Below, one piece after another: positions 60,150 through 64,000 of a DNA stretch of 64,000 bases. Source of the DNA: Chryseobacterium luquanense (GTDB lineage Bacteria; Bacteroidota; Bacteroidia; Flavobacteriales; Weeksellaceae). Made by a program: the position numbers and the translations under genes. Under the pieces are notes generated by a model, which worked only from the letters and a program-made list of their open reading frames with translations, did no database searches and was not told the origin of the DNA. How positions within the stretch are numbered: position 1 is the stretch's first letter; every line of letters begins with the position of its first letter. Where the stretch lies: contig NZ_JAOVZV010000018.1 in assembly GCF_026460945.1 (NCBI RefSeq), positions 62,001 through 126,000 of the forward strand, written 5' to 3'.

Positions 60150-61118
60150 TTACCTGATTTTGTAGATAGATAATTCTGCAGTAGCGTCTGTTAATACGCT
60201 TAATCCTAATCCTCCTTCAAGGACTCCAAATCTGATTCTTTCCCCTGCATTAAATTGATATATATGACTTATTTGTCCTTGAGTTAAAGCTAAATTTGCT
60301 AAGGCTAGTGTTACATTCGGTAATAATGGCTGTAGAGGAATGGTGAGATTTCCTAAACTAATTCCTCCAAAGTAACGATAATCAATAGGTACTGCTGTTG
60401 CAGGTAGACCTCCTGCTGGAGATTTTGTAATGATAAGTCCTGGTCTATTAGCCCCCAGAACCTCAAGTCTCAAGCCTTGTCCTGTTCTGTAACTGTAGTC
60501 AATATGATATAAACCAGTTGATGGTACTGTGTAATAAGAATCTCCAGGAACAGTAGGACCTGTACTTAGATTTGTAGTAATATTGATAATTCCGGTGACA
60601 TCTACGCTGATATCAATAGCTGGTAAAACTCCTGGAGCTGTAATATTAGTAGCAGTTGGAAGAGGAATAAGTTGTACTGTATTGCTTAATAAGTTTAAGT
60701 TAACTCCTAAAAGTGATAATCCTCTGTTTATTCTAGCAGCATATGCATCTCCTGTGCCTACAGGTGGAGAGTCAGTAGTAGGAAGTTTATACCAAAGACC
60801 AGTTCCACTACTATTTGCTGCAAATGCATCATACATAAATAATCCGGTGCTTAGTACTCCTATCGTTTTCGGTCCTGTAGTAGCGGCAGGTGAAGTTACA
60901 TAGACAATCGCTCCATTTTGTGCAGCAGTATAGGCTGTTTCTTTTAATCTTAATGAATCTCCCGAAATTCTTGGCGGAATAATACCATCCGGAAAACTAA
61001 GTTCTGTTCTTTTCTGAACGTGCAATGTCGACTTGGGATTATTCGTGTTAATACCCACTTGTGCGTTAATAGTATAAATGCACATAAAAAGAAGTACAAT
61101 AAGATAGCATTTTTTCAT
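60150..61118 (-). CDS. Secreted protein of the VGINTxNPxxTLHV type
   Basis: 322 aa with a signal peptide (about 1-19, ending in INAQ) and the flavobacterial tip VGINTNNPKSTLHVQKRT, followed by a Gly/Thr/Pro-rich beta domain (PRISGDSLRLKETAYT, GAIVYVTSPAATTGPKTIG). The last part (YKPSGxxHIDYSYRTGQG region, about 205-320) may be a C1q/TNF-like jelly roll. No sorting domain is seen. Function unknown. Confidence 0.75.
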   Translation of the reverse strand: MKKCYLIVLLFMCIYTINAQVGINTNNPKSTLHVQKRTELSFPDGIIPPRISGDSLRLKETAYTAAQNGAIVYVTSPAATTGPKTIGVLSTGLFMYDAFAANSSGTGLWYKLPTTDSPPVGTGDAYAARINRGLSLLGVNLNLLSNTVQLIPLPTATNITAPGVLPAIDISVDVTGIINITTNLSTGPTVPGDSYYTVPSTGLYHIDYSYRTGQGLRLEVLGANRPGLIITKSPAGGLPATAVPIDYRYFGGISLGNLTIPLQPLLPNVTLALANLALTQGQISHIYQFNAGERIRFGVLEGGLGLSVLTDATAELSIYKIR

Positions 61119-61332
61119 AGTCTGTTATTTTTATTTGGTTCTTAAAGGTAAACAAAAAAAATATTAACTATTTAAAAAAAAATCACTTTTTTTATAGATT
61201 GTGGTATTATTCCGTGTTTTTACGGATGTTATGCTACGGTTTTGTGGTATTTTGTTGAGTATTTTATAGATTTGTTCTATTGAGTAATGATAATTCATTA
61301 GATAAGGAAAATTATTGAACAGGTAGGGTCTC

Positions 61333-61782
61333 TTATATTTTTGTAATTGAATCTAATACAATGGTGACAGGCCCGTCATTTATTAATGATATTTTCATGT
61401 CTGTACCAAAAATGCCACTTTCTACCTTCAATTCTGACTTTAAGAGTTCTTCTTTAAAATATTCAAAAAGGGGAATTGCTTTATCGGGTTTTGCAGCTTT
61501 GATGAATGATGGTCTGTTGCCTTTTTTATAGTCTGCAATTAAGGTAAATTGGCTGATGCACAAAATTTCTCCCTTGATATCATTTATAGATAAATTTAGC
61601 TTGTCATTTTCATCGCCAAAAATTCTGAGATTTACTATTTTTTGAACTAACCAATCTGCATCAATTTTTTCATCATTTTCATCAATCCCTACCAAAAGCA
61701 AAAAGCCTGCATTGATTTCTCCAACAATTTTCCCGTCTGCTTTTACACTTGCCTCGGAAACCCTTTGTACAACAATTTTCAT
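61333..61782 (-). CDS. dtd: D-aminoacyl-tRNA deacylase
   Basis: 149 aa. Hydrolyses D-amino acids, and glycine wrongly charged on tRNA-Ala, from tRNA. Typical motifs: [31 protein letters not shown] (catalytic SQFTL) and the cross-subunit Gly-Pro region [11 protein letters not shown]. Its ATG overlaps the stop of the upstream lipoprotein gene by 1 nt (TAATG). Confidence 0.97.
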   Translation of the reverse strand: MKIVVQRVSEASVKADGKIVGEINAGFLLLVGIDENDEKIDADWLVQKIVNLRIFGDENDKLNLSINDIKGEILCISQFTLIADYKKGNRPSFIKAAKPDKAIPLFEYFKEELLKSELKVESGIFGTDMKISLINDGPVTIVLDSITKI

Positions 61783-62240
61783 TAATTATATAAGCTTAAA
61801 TTTTTAGTAGATGCATCATAATTCCAAAAATAAGTTTTTGGCGGAAGAGAAGAAACAGTGGTTGGTTGCCCGCTTAATAAAATCCATGTAGCATTATCTT
61901 TTGGGCAAACAATACTGATATTATCTTTTACTTCAAGAGTTGTATTGTTGTCTGGGCAAATATGGGGTGCATTTCTGTCGTAAACTTTAAATGTTGCAGG
62001 ATTATCTCCTGTTCTCACGACGATTAAACCGCGTGTTCCGGCTTGTTGCTCATCAACGTATATCCAGCCTCCGACGAAGTTCAGATTGTTATATGCCGCA
62101 AGATTTAGATTTAAACTAACACTAATAGGCGATGTCGGAAAACAGCTTACCGTATCATCGCGGTTACTGCAAGAATTTATATTTAAAAAACTGATTGTCA
62201 GTAAGATGAAAATTGAAACGATTGAGAAAGTTTTTTTCAT
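61782..62240 (-). CDS. Small lipoprotein before dtd
   Basis: 152 aa from the ATG at 62240 ([18 protein letters not shown]), which starts a lipoprotein signal ending at NINSC; a start at 62273 would add eleven residues. The mature part has Trp-rich strands ([20 protein letters not shown]) and two Cys pairs with a Rieske-like look ([10 protein letters not shown] and [10 protein letters not shown]). No Rieske His are visible. Overlaps dtd by 1 nt. Confidence 0.75.
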   Translation of the reverse strand: MKKTFSIVSIFILLTISFLNINSCSNRDDTVSCFPTSPISVSLNLNLAAYNNLNFVGGWIYVDEQQAGTRGLIVVRTGDNPATFKVYDRNAPHICPDNNTTLEVKDNISIVCPKDNATWILLSGQPTTVSSLPPKTYFWNYDASTKNLSLYN

Positions 62241-62257
62241 TTGAATATAAATTTTTA

Positions 62258-62265
62258 TATATTTG
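62258..62265 (+). promoter_or_regulatory. -7 box of greA
   Basis: TATATTTG fits TAnnTTTG, 82 nt before the ATG; a TTG at 62241-62243 is too near (14 nt) to be a normal -33 box. Confidence 0.45.
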
Positions 62266-62298
62266 TAAAACAATAACGATTAACCCGCAAAAACATTG

Positions 62299-62314
62299 TC
62301 CGACAAATGTCGGA
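62299..62314. promoter_or_regulatory. Palindrome in the greA leader
   Basis: TCCGACA-AA-TGTCGGA, a 7-bp perfect inverted repeat between the divergent lipoprotein and greA genes. It could be an operator or a leader hairpin; a T-rich run follows. Confidence 0.5.
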
Positions 62315-62347
62315 TAATTTTTTTATAATAAAACAAAATTTAAAATT

Positions 62348-62818
62348 ATGGCAAGCTATGTAACAAAGGAAGGATTGGATAAGATGAAAGCCGAGCTTGA
62401 GCAATTGGAGAAAATAGAAAGACCAAAAATTACTCAACAGATTGCAGAAGCAAGAGATAAAGGCGATTTATCTGAAAATGCAGAATACGATGCCGCTAAA
62501 GAAGCACAGGGAATGTTGGAAATGAGAATTTCTAAACTTAAAGATGTAGTGACGACTTCTAAAGTAATTGATGAGACACAGTTGGATACTTCTAAAGTTT
62601 CAATACTTACAACAGTAAAGCTTCTAAATAACGATACTAAAAAAGAGCAGGTTTTCACTTTGGTTCCAGATAATGAGAGTGATTTGAAAACGGGTAGAAT
62701 TTCTGTAAATACACCTATTGCAAAAGGTTTATTAGGAAAAGTAATTGGTGATCAAGCAGAGATTGTTCTTCCAAACGGAAATAAATTGTCATTTGAAGTT
62801 TTAGATATAACTTTGTAG
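62348..62818 (+). CDS. greA: Transcription elongation factor GreA
   Basis: 156 aa. Coiled coil (1-75) with the tip residues between ARDKGDLSENAEYDAAKE, then the FKBP-like domain (80-156). It rescues stalled RNA polymerase by stimulating transcript cleavage. The HIT gene follows after 31 nt. Confidence 0.97.
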   Translation: MASYVTKEGLDKMKAELEQLEKIERPKITQQIAEARDKGDLSENAEYDAAKEAQGMLEMRISKLKDVVTTSKVIDETQLDTSKVSILTTVKLLNNDTKKEQVFTLVPDNESDLKTGRISVNTPIAKGLLGKVIGDQAEIVLPNGNKLSFEVLDITL

Positions 62819-62849
62819 ACTTAAATTTAAATCTAATTTTTAGAGAAAT

Positions 62850-63239
62850 ATGAGCTCAATTTTCACGAAAATTATCAACGGAGAAATTCCTGTTTACAAA
62901 ATTGCTGAAGATGACAACTTTGTCGCTTTTTTAGATGCAATGCCATTGGTAAAGGGACATACTTTGGTTATTCCGAAAAAAGAAGTCGATCTTATTTTTG
63001 ACATGGAAAGCGAAGAATACAAAAATCTTTGGGCTTTTGCACAACAAGTGGCTAAAAAAGTAAAAAACGCAATTCCATGCATTAGAGTAGGAGTAGCCGT
63101 TGTAGGATTGGAAGTTCCTCACGCTCATATTCATCTTATTCCCTTAAATAAAGTAGAGGATATGAATTTTAAAAACGAAAGACTGAAGCTTTCTCCGGAA
63201 GAATATTCCGAAATTCAAAACTCAATCATTAATTCTTAA
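62850..63239 (+). CDS. HIT-family nucleotide-binding hydrolase
   Basis: 129 aa. Typical start SSIFTKIINGEIPVYKIAED and the catalytic triad HAHIHLIP (about 91-98). Hydrolyses AMP-type or dinucleoside phosphates in the cytoplasm. Shares a terminator with greA. Confidence 0.95.
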   Translation: MSSIFTKIINGEIPVYKIAEDDNFVAFLDAMPLVKGHTLVIPKKEVDLIFDMESEEYKNLWAFAQQVAKKVKNAIPCIRVGVAVVGLEVPHAHIHLIPLNKVEDMNFKNERLKLSPEEYSEIQNSIINS

Positions 63240-63251
63240 CAAAATAATAAG

Positions 63252-63283
63252 ATCGTAAAAAAGAAATTTTTTACGATTTTGTT
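63252..63283 (+). terminator. Terminator of greA-HIT
   Basis: Perfect 11-bp stem ATCGTAAAAAA/TTTTTTACGAT (63252-63262, 63267-63277) with a GAAA loop, followed by TTTTG. Confidence 0.85.
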
Positions 63284-63305
63284 TAATAATATATTAATAA
63301 TCAAA

Positions 63306-64000
63306 ATGAATTCAAACCAATGTTCTTTCTGTGGTAAGAAAAGAAATGAAGTACAAATGCTGATTTCGGGACAAAATGGCTTTATTTGTGAAAACTGTAT
63401 CGAGCAGGCTCATACAATTGTAAAAGATACAGTGCATCCTGCAGGATTTTCGCCGGCAGAAAGTATTGATGAGCTTAAAAAACCTAAAGAGATAAAAGAA
63501 TTTTTGAATTCTTATGTTATCGGACAGGATCAGGCGAAAAAGCAACTTTCGATTGCTGTCTATAATCATTATAAAAGATTGCTTCACGCAAAAGATGAAA
63601 ATCGAGAAGTAGAGCTTGAGAAGTCTAATATCATTATGATTGGTGAAACCGGAACGGGGAAAACGCTTTTGGCTAAAACAATCGCTAAAGAATTGAATGT
63701 TCCTTTCTGTATTGTTGATGCAACGATTTTAACGGAAGCGGGTTATGTAGGTGAAGATGTGGAAAGTATTTTGTCTAGACTTTTAATGGTTGCTGATTAC
63801 GACGTTGAAAAAGCAGAAAAAGGAATTGTCTTTATTGATGAGATTGATAAAATTGCAAGAAAATCAGATAATCCGAGTATTACAAGAGATGTTTCTGGGG
63901 AAGGAGTTCAGCAAGGTTTGTTGAAACTCTTGGAAGGAAGTATTGTAAATGTTCCTCCTCAAGGAGGAAGGAAACATCCTGATCAGAAATATATACAAGT
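63306..64000 (+). CDS. clpX: ATP-dependent Clp protease ATP-binding subunit ClpX, 3' part outside the window
   Basis: AAA+ unfoldase that feeds substrates to ClpP. The visible 231 residues contain the zinc-binding domain with [11 protein letters not shown] and CENCIEQ (about 6-32), the Walker A motif [13 protein letters not shown] (about 119-131) and the Walker B region [14 protein letters not shown] (about 177-190). The window ends before the sensor II region. Confidence 0.97.
   Translation, partial: MNSNQCSFCGKKRNEVQMLISGQNGFICENCIEQAHTIVKDTVHPAGFSPAESIDELKKPKEIKEFLNSYVIGQDQAKKQLSIAVYNHYKRLLHAKDENREVELEKSNIIMIGETGTGKTLLAKTIAKELNVPFCIVDATILTEAGYVGEDVESILSRLLMVADYDVEKAEKGIVFIDEIDKIARKSDNPSITRDVSGEGVQQGLLKLLEGSIVNVPPQGGRKHPDQKYIQ

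Noticed and set aside
61782..62240. Rieske-type iron-sulfur protein
   Set aside because: Two Cys-Pro motifs resemble Rieske boxes, but the partner His residues expected in CxH and CxxH are not present.
1..64000. CRISPR arrays, prophage, rRNA operons, complete IS elements, toxin-antitoxin pairs
   Set aside because: Looked for and not seen; the RAYT gene is the only mobile-type gene, and DUF4241 alone is not enough to claim a toxin-immunity system.

Overview
The window looks like a chromosome segment of a Bacteroidota member of the class Flavobacteriia, most like Chryseobacterium or a close relative. This rests on AT-rich DNA, promoters of the Bacteroidota type (TTG, a 17-23 nt gap, then TAnnTTTG), weak or absent Shine-Dalgarno sites, a type IX secretion sorting domain, YceI, DUF5777, DUF4173 and DUF3467 genes, and flavobacterial-style secreted proteins. 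No search was run, so the genus is an inference.

Layout. 1-1737 (minus): response regulator and sensor kinase (kinase cut by the window edge). 1973-4823 (minus): rpsU, a Xer-type recombinase, hpf and ten tRNA genes, nine of them in a triplicated Thr-Tyr-Gly block. 5831-8182 (plus): rplK-rplA-rplJ-rplL with its own promoter and terminator. 8425-13936: an insert of secreted proteins between rplL and rpoB. 13936-22917: rpoB-rpoC-DUF3467 behind a long, apparently folded leader. 22996-26966: a Crp/Fnr regulator followed by an envelope operon (DUF5777 barrel, cytochrome c, YceI, ankyrin, DOMON-like protein with a sorting domain) that carries a Crp-like site at a class II activator position. 26979-31691: YkvA-like protein, phosphodiesterase, divergent NmrA/HxlR pair, zinc alcohol dehydrogenase.

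32046-46908 is a nearly complete aerobic phenylacetate pathway: paaK, E, A, B, C, D, G, H, I, J, Y and Z. PaaK makes phenylacetyl-CoA, PaaABCE (with PaaD for assembly) epoxidises it, PaaG isomerises it to the oxepin, PaaZ opens the ring and oxidises the aldehyde, and PaaJ and PaaH run the beta-oxidation-like steps, with PaaI and PaaY as salvage or thioesterase functions. paaF is absent from the operon, but an enoyl-CoA hydratase gene at 49495 has the same 14-bp operator (CNAACANNTGTTNG) as paaK. The operon is interrupted near its end by a REP-associated tyrosine transposase flanked by palindromes of a single design. Its intergenic spacers are a series of low-complexity word-repeat hairpins.

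46994-53496: DUF4241, SMUG2-like glycosylase, methyltransferase, the isolated hydratase, a lipoprotein, a GNAT acetyltransferase and a large two-part methyltransferase. 53549-59499: a winged-helix regulator with two copies of ACTTTG-N5-CAAAG, heading membrane proteins, a metallophosphoesterase, a Coq4-like protein and a DUF4173 protein. 59561-64000: lipoproteins, a secreted protein, dtd, greA, a HIT protein and the first third of clpX.

The best candidates for undescribed biology are the word-repeat hairpin spacers, the palindrome/RAYT set, the ACTTTG-N5-CAAAG regulon, the folded rpoB leader and the Crp-controlled envelope operon.
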